Assembly (NCBI RefSeq): GCF_021166475.1
Contig: NZ_JAJOYS010000002.1
Coordinates: 558,001 to 622,000 of the forward strand
DNA: 64,000 nucleotides
Direction: 5' to 3'
Source of the DNA: Pelagibacterium xiamenense
Lineage (GTDB): Bacteria > Pseudomonadota > Alphaproteobacteria > Rhizobiales > Devosiaceae
Part shown: one piece after another, positions 32,966 to 43,207 of the stretch
How the letters are laid out: the number at the start of each line of letters is the position of its first letter
Numbering within the stretch: the stretch's first letter is position 1
Program-made: the position numbers and the translations under genes
The notes under the pieces: generated by a model
Database searches by the model: none
What the model saw: only the letters and a program-made list of their open reading frames with translations
Told to the model about the DNA's origin: nothing

Positions 32966-33733
32966 ATGGTGCCGATACTGGAGCTGAGGAACGTTCACAA
33001 GTCCTTTGGCGCGCTCGAAGTTTTAAAAGGCGTCACGCTCGAAGCCATGCGTGGCGATGTGGTGACCCTGATCGGCTCGTCCGGATCGGGCAAGTCCACC
33101 CTCCTGCGCTGCATCAACATGCTCGAAATCCCTACCCAGGGCGCCGTCGCCATCGACGGCGAAGAGATTGCACTCTCTCCCGAAGGCCCCGACCGGCACC
33201 CCCTCGACAGCCATCAATTGCGCCATATCCGGTCCGAACTGGGCATGGTCTTCCAGCAGTTCAATCTCTGGTCGCACATGACGATTCTCGAGAACGTCAT
33301 GGAAGCCCCGCTCAAGGTGCAAAAGCGCAAACCCGAGGAAGTGCGGACCCAGGCGCAGGAATTGCTCGAAAAGGTCGGAATCGGGGACAAGGCCGACGCC
33401 TTCCCCGCGCAGCTTTCCGGCGGTCAGCAGCAGCGCGCCGCGATTGCCCGTGCGCTCTGCATCAATCCCAAGATCATGCTCTTCGACGAGCCCACATCGG
33501 CGCTCGACCCCGAACTCGAAGTCGAGGTGCTGGGTGTGATCAAGATGCTCGCCGACGAGGGCCGCACCATGATCCTCGTCACCCACGACATGAAATTCGC
33601 CCGCGAGGTCTCCGACAAGGTCGTCTTCCTGCATCTCGGCAAGATCGAGGAGGAAGGCACGGTCGACGAGGTCTTCGGGGCCACCAAATCCGACCGGCTG
33701 CGCCAGTTCCTCGGCGCCGCCGGTCACGCCTGA
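32966..33733 (+). CDS. Polar amino-acid ABC transporter ATP-binding protein (HisP/GlnQ type)
   Basis: 255 residues. Walker A GSSGSGKST, MVFQQFNLWSHMTILENVMEAP typical of the polar amino-acid uptake ATPases, signature LSGGQQQRAAIARAL, Walker B MLFDEPTSALDPE and switch VTHDMKFAREV. ATG at 32966 begins the family-conserved ILELRNVHKSFG; upstream in-frame sequence is arginine-rich and not conserved-looking. First gene of ATPase-SBP-permease-permease-deacylase. Confidence 0.94.
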   Translation: MVPILELRNVHKSFGALEVLKGVTLEAMRGDVVTLIGSSGSGKSTLLRCINMLEIPTQGAVAIDGEEIALSPEGPDRHPLDSHQLRHIRSELGMVFQQFNLWSHMTILENVMEAPLKVQKRKPEEVRTQAQELLEKVGIGDKADAFPAQLSGGQQQRAAIARALCINPKIMLFDEPTSALDPELEVEVLGVIKMLADEGRTMILVTHDMKFAREVSDKVVFLHLGKIEEEGTVDEVFGATKSDRLRQFLGAAGHA

Positions 33734-33804
33734 CCGGGATAAACCATCATGCAAGAAGGGATCCCGGCCCATTCACCAAAAACGCTTACCAAAGGGAGCA
33801 CAAA

Positions 33805-34557
33805 ATGAAGAAGGTGATTATCGCCGCTGCCGCGCTGGCAGCCCTGACCTCGGCCGTATCGGCGCAGGAAACCGTGCGCATCGGCACCGAGGGCGCCTAC
33901 GCGCCCTGGAATTTCGTCAATGATGACGGCGCACTCGCCGGCTTCGAGATCGACCTGGGCAATGCGATTTGCGAACATGCGGGCCTCACCTGCGAGTTCG
34001 TCCAGAACGAATGGGATTCGATCATCCCCAACCTTCTGGCGGGCAACTACGATGTGATCATGGCCGGCATGTCGATCACGCCCGAGCGTGACGAGACGAT
34101 CGACTTCACCCAGGACTATTTCCCGCCCGATCCGTCCAACTTTGCGGCACCCGCGGGCTCGAGCTATGACTTCGATGCGCTATCCGGTCTGCGCATCGGC
34201 GTTCAGGGCAACACGATCCAGGCGGCCCACGCCGAGGAGAATTTCGGCGCCGACAACACGATCGTCGCGTTCTCGACCTTCGACCAGTCTGTGGCCGACC
34301 TTGCGGCGGGCAATGTCGACGTGGTTCTCGCCGACGGCTCCTCGCTCGACCCGGTGGTCGCCAACTCGGGCGGCGCGCTCGAGTTCATCGGCCCCGATAT
34401 CCTGATCGGCGGTGGCGTGGGCGCAGGCCTGCGCGAGGATGACGACGACCTCGAAGAGACCTTCAACGCGGCTCTCGACGCGCTCAAGGCCGACGGCACC
34501 GTCGACGCGCTGATCGCCGAATGGTTCGACGGCCAGGGTCCGTACTACAGCGAATAA
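33805..34557 (+). CDS. Polar amino-acid ABC substrate-binding protein (family 3)
   Basis: 250 residues with signal peptide MKKVIIAAAALAALTSAVSA. Mature sequence has VRIGTEGAYAPWNFVNDDG and FEIDLGNAICEHAG, then EWDSIIPNLLAGNYDVIMAGMSITPER, the lysine/arginine/ornithine-histidine binding signature. The ligand cannot be fixed from sequence; the deacylase in the operon hints at an acylated amino acid. Periplasmic. A GC-rich stem-loop follows the stop. Confidence 0.92.
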   Translation: MKKVIIAAAALAALTSAVSAQETVRIGTEGAYAPWNFVNDDGALAGFEIDLGNAICEHAGLTCEFVQNEWDSIIPNLLAGNYDVIMAGMSITPERDETIDFTQDYFPPDPSNFAAPAGSSYDFDALSGLRIGVQGNTIQAAHAEENFGADNTIVAFSTFDQSVADLAAGNVDVVLADGSSLDPVVANSGGALEFIGPDILIGGGVGAGLREDDDDLEETFNAALDALKADGTVDALIAEWFDGQGPYYSE

Positions 34558-34569
34558 CAATCAAACAGG

Positions 34570-34596
34570 CGCCCCGACGACATCGCCGCCGGGGCG
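34570..34596 (+). other. Intercistronic stem-loop after the binding-protein gene
   Basis: CGCCCCG (34570-34576) pairs with CGGGGCG (34590-34596). No T-run, so more likely an RNA-stabilising hairpin that keeps binding-protein mRNA abundant than a full terminator. Confidence 0.5.
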
Positions 34597-34620
34597 TCAT
34601 CGACCGACAGGCCGATCCTT

Positions 34621-35421
34621 ATGGGTGAAGATTTCGCCTTCTGGCTTGCCTACCTCACGAACGGCAAGCACCTCGCCTTTTATGCGAGTTTCCGGTTCAC
34701 CATCCTCGCCGCCGTTTTCGGCGCGCTCCTGGCGCTCGTCTTCGGGCTGTTGGGCGCGATGGCGCGCAATTCCCGCTTTGCGCCGTTGCGCTGGCTCGGG
34801 ACGATCTACATCATGATGGTCCGGGGCATTCCGGACGTGCTCTTCTTTCTGTTTTTTCCCCTGGCGTTCGAGCAATCGGTCGAATGGGCGTTATCGCTTT
34901 CGGTCTGCTCCGCCGAAGCGCGCGCGGGGTCCGCCTGGCCGCCTTGCCCTGCCGCAAACTTGTTTTTCTCGACAACGGAATACCTGATCCTCGCCTGCGT
35001 CTCGCTGGGCATCATTTTCGGTGCGTTTACGGCCAACGTCATCCACGGCGCCATGCGCGCGGTGCCGCGTGGCCAGCTGGAGGCCGGGCGCGCTTACGGC
35101 ATGAGCGAATTTCAGGTCTTGACCCGCATCCATGTCCGTCAGATGTGGATCTACGCCCTGCCGGGGCTTTCGAACGTCTGGCTGCTGCTGATCAAGGCGA
35201 CCTCGCTGCTCTCGCTCCTGCAGATCAACGATATCGTCTGGTGGGCGGGACAGCTGGGCTCGCCCAATTTCCTGCCGCAGGCCGGGCTGGTGCACGGGGA
35301 CTGGCGCTGGGCGTACTATACGGTGCTGTTTGTCTTCTACATCTTCGTAACGCTCGGCTCCGAGCAGGTCTTCAGACGCCTCACCGCCTGGGCGCGGCGG
35401 GGCATGCCGCTGGAGGCTTGA
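34621..35421 (+). CDS. Polar amino-acid ABC transporter permease (HisQ/HisM type), first
   Basis: 266 residues, about five helices, EAA loop QLEAGRAYGMSEFQVLTRIHVRQMW. Between the second and third helices is an unusual insert of roughly 25 residues with two cysteines (SVCSAEARAGSAWPPCPAAN), likely periplasmic. Ends four bases before the second permease. Confidence 0.92.
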   Translation: MGEDFAFWLAYLTNGKHLAFYASFRFTILAAVFGALLALVFGLLGAMARNSRFAPLRWLGTIYIMMVRGIPDVLFFLFFPLAFEQSVEWALSLSVCSAEARAGSAWPPCPAANLFFSTTEYLILACVSLGIIFGAFTANVIHGAMRAVPRGQLEAGRAYGMSEFQVLTRIHVRQMWIYALPGLSNVWLLLIKATSLLSLLQINDIVWWAGQLGSPNFLPQAGLVHGDWRWAYYTVLFVFYIFVTLGSEQVFRRLTAWARRGMPLEA

Positions 35422-35424
35422 GCG

Positions 35425-36183
35425 ATGGGTTTGCTTGAAGCCATCTGGACGGATATCCAGCTCCTCGCCTTCCCGGCGCTCTTCAACATCTATTTCGCCG
35501 CATCCTCGCTGCCGATCGGCTTCGGGCTCGCGGTGCTGCTCGCGCTCGGCAAGAACTCCAGGAACCCGGTCGTCTCGCGCCTCTCGTCGGCCTATATCTA
35601 CGCCTTCCGGGGCTCGCCGCTCTTCATCCAGTTCTTCATGTTCTATTCGATCATGCTCGCGCTCAACCCCATCTGGTGGCGCCCGATGGGGATCGCGTGG
35701 TTCGCGATGAGTCCGCTTTTTATCGGCCCGCTCGCGCTGGTGATGAACACCACGGCCTATACCGCCGAGATTTTCTATGGCGCCTTGCGAACCGTCCCCA
35801 AGGGGGAACTCGAGGCCGCCCGGGCCTTCGGCATGTCGCGTTTGCAGGTCTTCCGCACCGTGACCTGGCCGAACATGATCCGCGTCGCATGGCCCGCTTA
35901 TACCAACGAGGTCACCTTCCTGTTCCACGCCACCGCGCTCGTCTATTTCACCCTGCCGGTGATCGGCAATCAGAAGGACATCATGAACAAGGCGACCGAG
36001 CTGTTCGAGCGCGACTTCAACGTCTTCCTGCACTTCTCCGTCGCCGGGCTCTACTTCCTCGTCATCACGATGGCGATCTTTTTCGTCTTCGGCCTTGTCT
36101 ACGCGCGCATGATGCGGCACATGCCCAAGGAACGGCAGCCCCACCGGCCACGCCTGCGCTTCGGCCCCAAATACATCCGGTAA
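35425..36183 (+). CDS. Polar amino-acid ABC transporter permease (HisQ/HisM type), second
   Basis: 252 residues. First helices LAFPALFNIYFAASSLPIGFG and following; EAA loop ELEAARAFGMSRLQVFRTVTWPNM. Partner of the preceding permease in a 1:1 channel. One base separates its stop from the deacylase start, so the deacylase is co-translated. Confidence 0.93.
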   Translation: MGLLEAIWTDIQLLAFPALFNIYFAASSLPIGFGLAVLLALGKNSRNPVVSRLSSAYIYAFRGSPLFIQFFMFYSIMLALNPIWWRPMGIAWFAMSPLFIGPLALVMNTTAYTAEIFYGALRTVPKGELEAARAFGMSRLQVFRTVTWPNMIRVAWPAYTNEVTFLFHATALVYFTLPVIGNQKDIMNKATELFERDFNVFLHFSVAGLYFLVITMAIFFVFGLVYARMMRHMPKERQPHRPRLRFGPKYIR

Positions 36184-36184
36184 G

Positions 36185-37324
36185 ATGGCTTTCGAACGCT
36201 TTATCCACCGCATCCCGCACGACGCCCCCGGTACGGCGACGGATCTCGTATTCTTCCGCGCCGGGCCCGCCAATGCAGCAAAGAAGGTCTATCTCCAGGC
36301 CGCGCTTCACGCCGACGAGCAGCCGGGGATCATGGTGATCCACCACCTTCTGCCGCTGTTGCAGAAGGCGGATGCGGAAGGCGCGCTCAACGCGCGCTTC
36401 GTCATCTTCCCCATGGTCAATCCGCTCGGGATGGACCAGATCCATTTCCAGGTCCATGGCGGGCGCTACGACGACCGTTCGGGCACCAATTTCAACCGCA
36501 AATGGCCGGACCTCTATAAAGAAACCGCCAAGCGCATCGCGCCGAAACTGACCGGCGACGCACAACCCAACGTCCGGATCATCCGCGAGGCGGTGAAGGC
36601 CTGGCTCGACAGCCTCGATCCGGCCCCGGCGCTGCAAAAGCTGCGGCATTTCGTGATGACCGAGGCGTACGATGCCGACTACGTGCTCGACCTGCATTGC
36701 GACAACGAGGCGCTCAGCCATCTGTTCGTGACGCCCGACTCCATGGCCGAGCTGACCGAACTCGCAGACTGGATGGGCTCGGCCGCGCAGTTGACGGCGG
36801 AAGATTCGGGCGGCGGGTCGTTCGACGAGGTCTGGCCCTCGCTCTGGACGCGGCTGCGCGCGGCGCATCCGGACAAGCCCATCCCCTTTTCCGCGGTCGC
36901 CGCGACGCTCGAATATCGCGGCAGCGCGGACGTTTTCGACGATCTGGGGCAAAAGGATGCGGAGAACCTTTTTAGCTTTTTCCAGTCCAAGGGCCTGATC
37001 GCCGGCACGCCGGCGCGGACGCCGGAAAAAGCCCCCGCGGCAACCCCGCTCAACGCCACGCAGATCGTGCGCGCCGCCAAGGCCGGGCTCCTCGCGTACC
37101 GCGTGAAACTCGGCGAGCGGGTCGAGAAAGGCCAGCCTATCGCCGACCTCATTGCGCTCGAAGGCCCGGACGCCTTCACAGCCCGCACGCCGATCCTCGC
37201 GGGCACCGCGGGCCTCGTGCTTTCGCGCAAGCTCACCAAATACGTCGTACCGGGCGATTCCATCGCCAAGATCGTGGGCACCGAACCGCTCGACGAACGC
37301 GGGGGGTATCTGTTGGAAGACTGA
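36185..37324 (+). CDS. Succinylglutamate desuccinylase/aspartoacylase-family metallo-deacylase
   Basis: 379 residues. Zinc site ALHADEQPG (H and E of HxxE) and a later DLHCDNEAL histidine; substrate-binding FPMVNPLGMDQ and GTNFNRKWPDL with the asparagine-arginine pair. The C-terminal 80 residues form a lipoyl/biotinyl-like beta barrel (VRAAKAGLLAYRVKLGERVEKGQPIADL) typical of this subgroup. Members remove an acyl group from N-acyl amino acids. Coupled to an amino-acid importer, so it probably deacylates the imported compound. Substrate unknown; the DoeB subgroup (N-acetyl-diaminobutyrate) is one possibility. Confidence 0.88.
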   Translation: MAFERFIHRIPHDAPGTATDLVFFRAGPANAAKKVYLQAALHADEQPGIMVIHHLLPLLQKADAEGALNARFVIFPMVNPLGMDQIHFQVHGGRYDDRSGTNFNRKWPDLYKETAKRIAPKLTGDAQPNVRIIREAVKAWLDSLDPAPALQKLRHFVMTEAYDADYVLDLHCDNEALSHLFVTPDSMAELTELADWMGSAAQLTAEDSGGGSFDEVWPSLWTRLRAAHPDKPIPFSAVAATLEYRGSADVFDDLGQKDAENLFSFFQSKGLIAGTPARTPEKAPAATPLNATQIVRAAKAGLLAYRVKLGERVEKGQPIADLIALEGPDAFTARTPILAGTAGLVLSRKLTKYVVPGDSIAKIVGTEPLDERGGYLLED

Positions 37325-37444
37325 TTGCCCTTTCTCCCGCTTTCCCGCTATCGTCCGATCTGCGAGGTGTGGATGGAGCGTTTTCAGCAGTAATGGATTT
37401 GCTGTTCGAAACCGCGACAAAGGCCGAAGTTCGGGAGTACGACG

Positions 37445-40400
37445 ATGGCGATCAAGGCCGCGATCTATCACCTTACGCACTATAGATACGATCGCCCGGT
37501 CACCCTCGGCCCGCAGATCATCCGCCTCCAGCCTGCTCCCCATTCACGTACCAAGGTGCTGAGCCATTCGCTCAAGGTGGCGCCCGAAAACCACTTCGTG
37601 AATATCCAGCAGGACCCCTACGGAAATTTCCAGGCCCGCTACGTCTTTCCCGAACCGGTCCGCGAGCTCAAGATCGAGGTCGACCTCACCGCCGACATGA
37701 CGGTGTATAATCCGTTCGATTTCTTCGTCGAGCCGGAGGCCGAAACCTGGCCGTTCGACTATCCCGAAACCATCGCCCCGGACCTCGAGATCTACCGCAA
37801 GACGGACGAGGTGAAGGGTCCACGCCTCGAAGCGCTTCTGGCCTCCATCGACCGGACGCCCCGGAATACGGTCGATTTCGTCGTCGATCTCAACGCGCGG
37901 CTTCAGCGCGAAATCGGCTACATCGTGCGCATGGAGCCGGGCGTGCAGACACCCGAGGAAACGCTCGAGCGCGCCAAGGGTTCGTGCCGGGATACAGGCT
38001 GGCTGCTGGTGGAGACGCTTCGGCATCTGGGCTTCGCCGCGCGCTTCGTCTCGGGGTACCTTATCCAGCTCAAGCCCGATCTCAAGGCCCTCGACGGGCC
38101 GTCGGGAACCGACCACGATTTCACCGATCTGCACGCCTGGGCCGAAGTCTATCTGCCCGGCGCCGGCTGGGTGGGGCTCGACCCGACATCGGGGCTTCTG
38201 ACCGGCGAGAGCCACATTCCCCTCGCCGCCACGCCGCACTATGCCAATGCCGCGCCGATCTCTGGGGTGGCGAGCTTCGCCAATGTCGATTTTTCCTTCG
38301 ATATGCAGGTGACCCGTGTCGCCGAGCACCCGCGCATCACCAAGCCGTTCTCCGAGGAGAGCTGGCAGGCGCTCGACACGCTGGGCAAGGAGGTGGACAC
38401 CGCGCTCGAGGCGATGGACGTGCGGCTTACCATGGGAGGCGAGCCGACGTTCGTCTCCATCGACGATTTCGAAAGCGGGGAATGGAACGCCGATGCGGTG
38501 GGCCCGACCAAGCGCGAGAAGGCGGACATACTGATCAAGCGCCTGCGCCAGCGCTTCGCGCCGGACGGGCTGCTCCACTACGGGCAGGGGAAATGGTATC
38601 CCGGCGAAACCCTGCCGCGCTGGACCTTCTCGCTCTACTGGCGCAAGGACGGCGAGCCGATCTGGAAAAATCCCGACCTGATCGCGCCCGAAGCCGGTGG
38701 AACCAACCCGCCTCCCGAAAAGGCCGAGGCCTTCATCACCGAAATGGCCCACGCGCTCGGGCTCGACGGCGCGACGATTGCCGCCGCCTATGAAGACCCC
38801 GCCGACTGGGTTCTCAAAGAAGGCAAGCTGCCCGAAAACGTCGACCCGTCGAACCCTGAGCTCAAGGATCCCGAGGAACGCCTGCGCATGGTGCAGGTCT
38901 TCGCACGCGGGCTGACCGAACCAACGGGCTATGTGATGCCCATCCAGCGCTGGAACGCGCCGGCGCAAAAGCCGCGCTGGCTGACGGAGGTCTGGAAGAC
39001 CCGGCGCGGCAAACTCTTTCTCGCCGCCGGGGATTCGCCGGTGGGCTACCGGCTGCCGCTCGGCTCGCTCCCCCACGTGCCCGCGACGCAATACCCCCAC
39101 GTCGTCCCCGAGGACCCGTCGATCCCGCGCGAGGCCCTGCCCCCGCGCGAACTGATCCTGCCCGAGCCCGATGCCCGAGATCTGCCCGAGGCGCGTTTTG
39201 CCGCCGACGAGACCATCGCGCAGACGCGGATCGAACAGTACATCTCCGATATCGAGGGCAAGGTACGCACCGCGCTGACCGTCGAGCCGCGCAATGGCCG
39301 GCTGACGGTGTTCCTGCCCCCGACTGAACGGCTCGAAGACTATCTCGAACTTGTCGCCGCTGCCGAAAGGGCAGCCGAAAAGCTCGGGCTGCCCGTCCAT
39401 ATCGAAGGTTACGCTCCACCCCATGATCCGCGGCTGAACGTCATCCGCGTCGCCCCTGACCCCGGCGTCATCGAGGTCAATATTCATCCCTCCGCCAACT
39501 GGGAGGAGACGAAGGCAACGACCGAGGCGGTCTATAAGGAAGCCCGGCTCTCCCGGCTGGGAGCCGACAAGTTCATGATCGACGGCAAGCATACCGGCAC
39601 GGGCGGGGGCAACCACGTCGTCGTGGGCGGCGCGACGCCGAACGACAGCCCGTTCCTCCGCCGTCCCGACCTTTTGAAGTCGCTCGTTCTCCACTGGCAG
39701 CGGCACCCGGCGCTCTCATACCTCTTTTCGGGCCTCTTCATCGGCCCCACAAGCCAGGCGCCGCGCATGGACGAGGCCCGGCACGATAGTCTTTACGAGC
39801 TTGAAATCGCGCTCGCGCAAATCCCCTTCCCGGGTGAAGGCGAGGCGCCGCTGCCCTGGCTCGTCGACCGGCTGTTCCGCAACCTGCTTGTCGATGTGAC
39901 GGGCAATACGCATCGCGCGGAAATCTGTATCGACAAGCTCTTCTCTCCCGACGGCCCCACGGGGCGCCTCGGCCTCGTCGAATTCCGCGGCTTCGAAATG
40001 CCGCCCAATGCGCGCATGAGCCTCGCCCAGCAACTCTTGATCCGGGCGCTGATCGCCCGGTTCTGGAAGGCGCCGGTGACGGGAACGTTTACCCGCTGGG
40101 GCACAACGCTCCACGACCGCTTCATGCTGCCCCACTATGTCTGGGCCGACTTCCTCGACGTGCTCGACGACCTGCGCGCCCACGGCTTCGATTTGCGGCC
40201 CGAATGGTTCGCCGCCCAGCTCGAATTCCGTTTTCCGTTCTGCGGCGAGGTGGCTGTCGAGGGGCATACGCTCGAAATCCGCCAGGCGCTCGAGCCCTGG
40301 CACGTGATGGGCGAAACCGGCGCCATCGGCGGCACCGTGCGCTATGTCGACTCTTCGGTCGAACGGCTGCAGGCCAGGCTCTCCGGGCCGAACCCGGACC

Positions 40401-40783
40401 GCTACGCCGTCGCCTGCAACCGGCGCCGCCTGCCGCTCACAAAAACGGAGACGCAGGGCACGTCCGTCGCCGGGGTGCGCTACAAGGCCTGGCAACCCGC
40501 CTCCGGCCTGCACCCCAAACTGCCGGTCAACGCGCCCCTGATCTTCGACATCTACGACACCTGGACCCGCCGCGCGATCGGCGGTTGCATCTATCATGTC
40601 GCCCACCCGGCGGGCCGCAACTACGAGACGTTTCCTGTGAACGCCAACGAGGCCGAAGCAAGACGGCTTGCGCGCTTTGTCCCTGCCGGACATAGTGCGG
40701 GCGCATATGATTTGCCGGACGAAGCGCCCGCGCCCGAGTTTCCTCTGACGCTGGACCTAAGGCGGCCTCACCAGTGGCAGTAG
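37445..40783 (+). CDS. Transglutaminase-like protein fused to DUF2126 putative amidoligase
   Basis: 1112 residues. Residues 1-90 are the bacterial transglutaminase N-terminal beta domain ([22 protein letters not shown]), 100-290 the papain-like transglutaminase core with a complete predicted triad C181 (GSCRDTGW), H230 (HAWAEVYLP) and D246 (GLDPTSG). From about residue 300 to the end is DUF2126, described in Pfam as a putative amidoligase of glutamine-synthetase fold, with [37 protein letters not shown] and [15 protein letters not shown]. First gene of a three-gene cassette; the next ATG follows the stop directly. Probably cytoplasmic (no signal peptide). Substrate and product unknown. Confidence 0.93.
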   Translation: MAIKAAIYHLTHYRYDRPVTLGPQIIRLQPAPHSRTKVLSHSLKVAPENHFVNIQQDPYGNFQARYVFPEPVRELKIEVDLTADMTVYNPFDFFVEPEAETWPFDYPETIAPDLEIYRKTDEVKGPRLEALLASIDRTPRNTVDFVVDLNARLQREIGYIVRMEPGVQTPEETLERAKGSCRDTGWLLVETLRHLGFAARFVSGYLIQLKPDLKALDGPSGTDHDFTDLHAWAEVYLPGAGWVGLDPTSGLLTGESHIPLAATPHYANAAPISGVASFANVDFSFDMQVTRVAEHPRITKPFSEESWQALDTLGKEVDTALEAMDVRLTMGGEPTFVSIDDFESGEWNADAVGPTKREKADILIKRLRQRFAPDGLLHYGQGKWYPGETLPRWTFSLYWRKDGEPIWKNPDLIAPEAGGTNPPPEKAEAFITEMAHALGLDGATIAAAYEDPADWVLKEGKLPENVDPSNPELKDPEERLRMVQVFARGLTEPTGYVMPIQRWNAPAQKPRWLTEVWKTRRGKLFLAAGDSPVGYRLPLGSLPHVPATQYPHVVPEDPSIPREALPPRELILPEPDARDLPEARFAADETIAQTRIEQYISDIEGKVRTALTVEPRNGRLTVFLPPTERLEDYLELVAAAERAAEKLGLPVHIEGYAPPHDPRLNVIRVAPDPGVIEVNIHPSANWEETKATTEAVYKEARLSRLGADKFMIDGKHTGTGGGNHVVVGGATPNDSPFLRRPDLLKSLVLHWQRHPALSYLFSGLFIGPTSQAPRMDEARHDSLYELEIALAQIPFPGEGEAPLPWLVDRLFRNLLVDVTGNTHRAEICIDKLFSPDGPTGRLGLVEFRGFEMPPNARMSLAQQLLIRALIARFWKAPVTGTFTRWGTTLHDRFMLPHYVWADFLDVLDDLRAHGFDLRPEWFAAQLEFRFPFCGEVAVEGHTLEIRQALEPWHVMGETGAIGGTVRYVDSSVERLQARLSGPNPDRYAVACNRRRLPLTKTETQGTSVAGVRYKAWQPASGLHPKLPVNAPLIFDIYDTWTRRAIGGCIYHVAHPAGRNYETFPVNANEAEARRLARFVPAGHSAGAYDLPDEAPAPEFPLTLDLRRPHQWQ

Positions 40784-43195
40784 ATGAGCAAAAAGCCCGT
40801 TCCCTCAGGCAAGAGGGTACGCAAGATGCCTGACCTGATCGCGAGCTATCGCCCGATTTCCGGCGTGCCCGACGAAATGGTCGCGGCCGACGGCTCGGTC
40901 AAGCCCGGCTGGCTGGACCTGATGCACACACTCGACCGGTTGGGGGGAGAAGAGCTTACAGCCCGCTTCCAGCGCGCCGACCAGTATCTGCGCGACGCCG
41001 GTGTCTTCTACCGCATGTATGAGGGCTCCGAGCAGGGCGAACGCGCCTGGCCGCTCGCCCATATCCCGCTCCTGATCGCCGACAGCGAATGGCAGCAGAT
41101 CGAGGCTGGGCTCACCCAGCGCGCCGACCTGCTCGAAACCGTTATCGCCGACATCTACGGCAATAACGAACTCGTACGCGAAGGGCTGCTGCCGCCCGAG
41201 CTGATTGCGCAGAACCCTGCATTCCTTCGGCCCATGGTCGGGATCAAGCCCGCTTCGGGCCATCACCTGCATTTCTGCGCCTTTGAGCTCGGCCGCGGGC
41301 CGGACGGCCGTTGGTGGGTTCTGGGCGACCGCACGCAAGCGCCCTCTGGCGCAGGCTTTGCGCTCGAAAACCGCGTCGCAACCACCCGCGCGCTCTCGGA
41401 CGTCTACGGGTCCCTGCATGTTAGGCGCCTCGCGGCGTTCTTCCGCGACTTCCGCAACAATTTAACGCGCCTTTCCGGTGACGGATCGGGCCGCGTCGGC
41501 ATTCTGACGCCGGGGCCGCTGAACGAAACCTACTTCGAACACGCCTATGTCGCGCGCTATCTGGGCTTCCTGCTCGTTCAGGGGGAAGACCTCGTCGTGG
41601 TCGACGGCGAGGTGATGGTGCGCACGGTTTCAGGCCTCAAGCCCGTATCGGTTCTCTGGCGCCGCCTCGACGGCGAGTTCACCGACCCGCTGGAGTTGCG
41701 CCAGGACAGCGAAATCGGAACGCCAGGCATGGTCGAAGCCGTCCGGCGCGGGACGATCAATTTCGTCAACGCGCTGGGCGCCGGCGTTCTTGAAACCCGC
41801 GCCCTTGGCGCGTTCCTGCCCGCTATCGCACAGGCGCGCCTCGGCACGGACCTCCTGCTGCCCAATATCGCAACCTGGTGGTGCGGCGGCACCTTGGCGC
41901 GCGACTATGTCCGCGAACATCTGCCCGACATGCTTGTCGGTCCGGCATTCTCGACCTTGCTCGCTATCGATGACGATGGCGCCACACAGGCAGCGGCGAA
42001 CTTGAGCGAGCCCGACCATCAAGCATTGCTCGAAAGGATCGAGGCGGCGCCCAAATCCTTTGCCGCCCAGGAAGCGGTGACGCTCTCGACCGCCCCGGTC
42101 TATATCGGCGGCGTGCTAGAACCGCGGCCGGTTACGCTGCGGGTCTACGCCGCGCGGACGGAAAACGGCTGGTCGATCATGCCGGGCGGCTTTGCGCGTG
42201 TCGGCTATTCGCTCGACACCTCCGCCATCGCCATGCAGCGTGGCGGCCAGGCCGCCGACGTCTGGGTGGTGAGCGAAAAGCCCGTCGAGCAGGTGTCCTT
42301 GCTCGCCGGGTCCAGCACCATGGTCGAACGGACCCCATCGGGCAATCTCCCCTCGCGCGCCGGGGACAACCTGATCTGGCTGGGACGTTATGCCGAACGC
42401 TGCGAAGCGATGGTGCGCATCCTGCGCGCCTACCATTTGCGGCTGGCTGAAACCGGGTCGGAGACCCACCCGCTTCTGGTGGCGACCAGCGAATATCTCG
42501 AAGCATTGGGCCTCGATACGGCGGAACCGGTTCCGCAGGGCCTGCTCTCGACATTCGACGGCGCCGTACGCTCGGCAAGCCAGATCCGCGATCGGTTTTC
42601 GCCCGACGGGTGGCTGGCCCTGACCGACCTGCAAAAAACCGCGCAGCGCTTTGCCAGGGTCATAAAGCCCGGCGACGACGCAACCCGCGCCATGACGGTG
42701 CTGCTGCGCAAGCTGGCCGGTTTTTCCGGCCTCGTGCACGAAAACATGTACCGGTTCGCCGGCTGGCGCTTCCTCGAGATCGGCCGCCGCCTCGAGCGCG
42801 GCATCCAGATTGCCGATGCGGCGGCCTGGTTTGGGCGCGACGACGCCCCCGACGGCGCCATCGACATGCTTCTCGAAATCGGCGACAGCGTCATGACGCA
42901 CCGCCGTCGCTATGGCTACAGCCTTGGCGGCCTCGGCGCGACGGAGCTTCTGATCACCGACCCGCTGAACCCGCGCTCGGTGATCTTCCAGATGACCGAA
43001 TTGCTCGAACAGCTCAAGGCGCTGCCCCACGGGGTTGTAGAAGGCCAACTCTCGGAAACCGCCAAGCTCGCGCTTCGGCTCCACACCCAGCTCGCTGTCA
43101 TCGATAGCGCCGAAGTGACCCCTGAAAACCTCATCGAGGTCGCAAACGGGCTCGGGGAGATTTCCAATTCCATCGCTCAGGCCTATTTCGGCTGA
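40784..43195 (+). CDS. Circularly permuted ATP-grasp ligase fused to an alpha-E domain
   Basis: 803 residues. Residues about 60-510 are the circularly permuted ATP-grasp domain (DIYGNNELVREGLLPPEL; HFCAFELGRGPDGRWWVLGDRTQAPSG; ILTPGPLNETYFEHAYVARY; GTINFVNALGAGVLE). From about residue 520 the all-helical alpha-E domain begins (GDNLIWLGRYAERCEAMVR; MYRFAGWRFLEIGRRLERG) and runs to the end. In many genomes the two are separate adjacent genes. ATP-grasp enzymes make amide or peptide bonds; alpha-E function is unknown but always travels with this ligase. Starts at the base after the upstream stop. Confidence 0.94.
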   Translation: MSKKPVPSGKRVRKMPDLIASYRPISGVPDEMVAADGSVKPGWLDLMHTLDRLGGEELTARFQRADQYLRDAGVFYRMYEGSEQGERAWPLAHIPLLIADSEWQQIEAGLTQRADLLETVIADIYGNNELVREGLLPPELIAQNPAFLRPMVGIKPASGHHLHFCAFELGRGPDGRWWVLGDRTQAPSGAGFALENRVATTRALSDVYGSLHVRRLAAFFRDFRNNLTRLSGDGSGRVGILTPGPLNETYFEHAYVARYLGFLLVQGEDLVVVDGEVMVRTVSGLKPVSVLWRRLDGEFTDPLELRQDSEIGTPGMVEAVRRGTINFVNALGAGVLETRALGAFLPAIAQARLGTDLLLPNIATWWCGGTLARDYVREHLPDMLVGPAFSTLLAIDDDGATQAAANLSEPDHQALLERIEAAPKSFAAQEAVTLSTAPVYIGGVLEPRPVTLRVYAARTENGWSIMPGGFARVGYSLDTSAIAMQRGGQAADVWVVSEKPVEQVSLLAGSSTMVERTPSGNLPSRAGDNLIWLGRYAERCEAMVRILRAYHLRLAETGSETHPLLVATSEYLEALGLDTAEPVPQGLLSTFDGAVRSASQIRDRFSPDGWLALTDLQKTAQRFARVIKPGDDATRAMTVLLRKLAGFSGLVHENMYRFAGWRFLEIGRRLERGIQIADAAAWFGRDDAPDGAIDMLLEIGDSVMTHRRRYGYSLGGLGATELLITDPLNPRSVIFQMTELLEQLKALPHGVVEGQLSETAKLALRLHTQLAVIDSAEVTPENLIEVANGLGEISNSIAQAYFG

Positions 43196-43207
43196 GGGGA
43201 AGGCGCC

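Noticed and set aside
34891-36273. 460-codon open frame opposite the amino-acid permeases
   Set aside because: Charged, repetitive antisense translation; both permeases on the plus strand have EAA loops and membrane helices.
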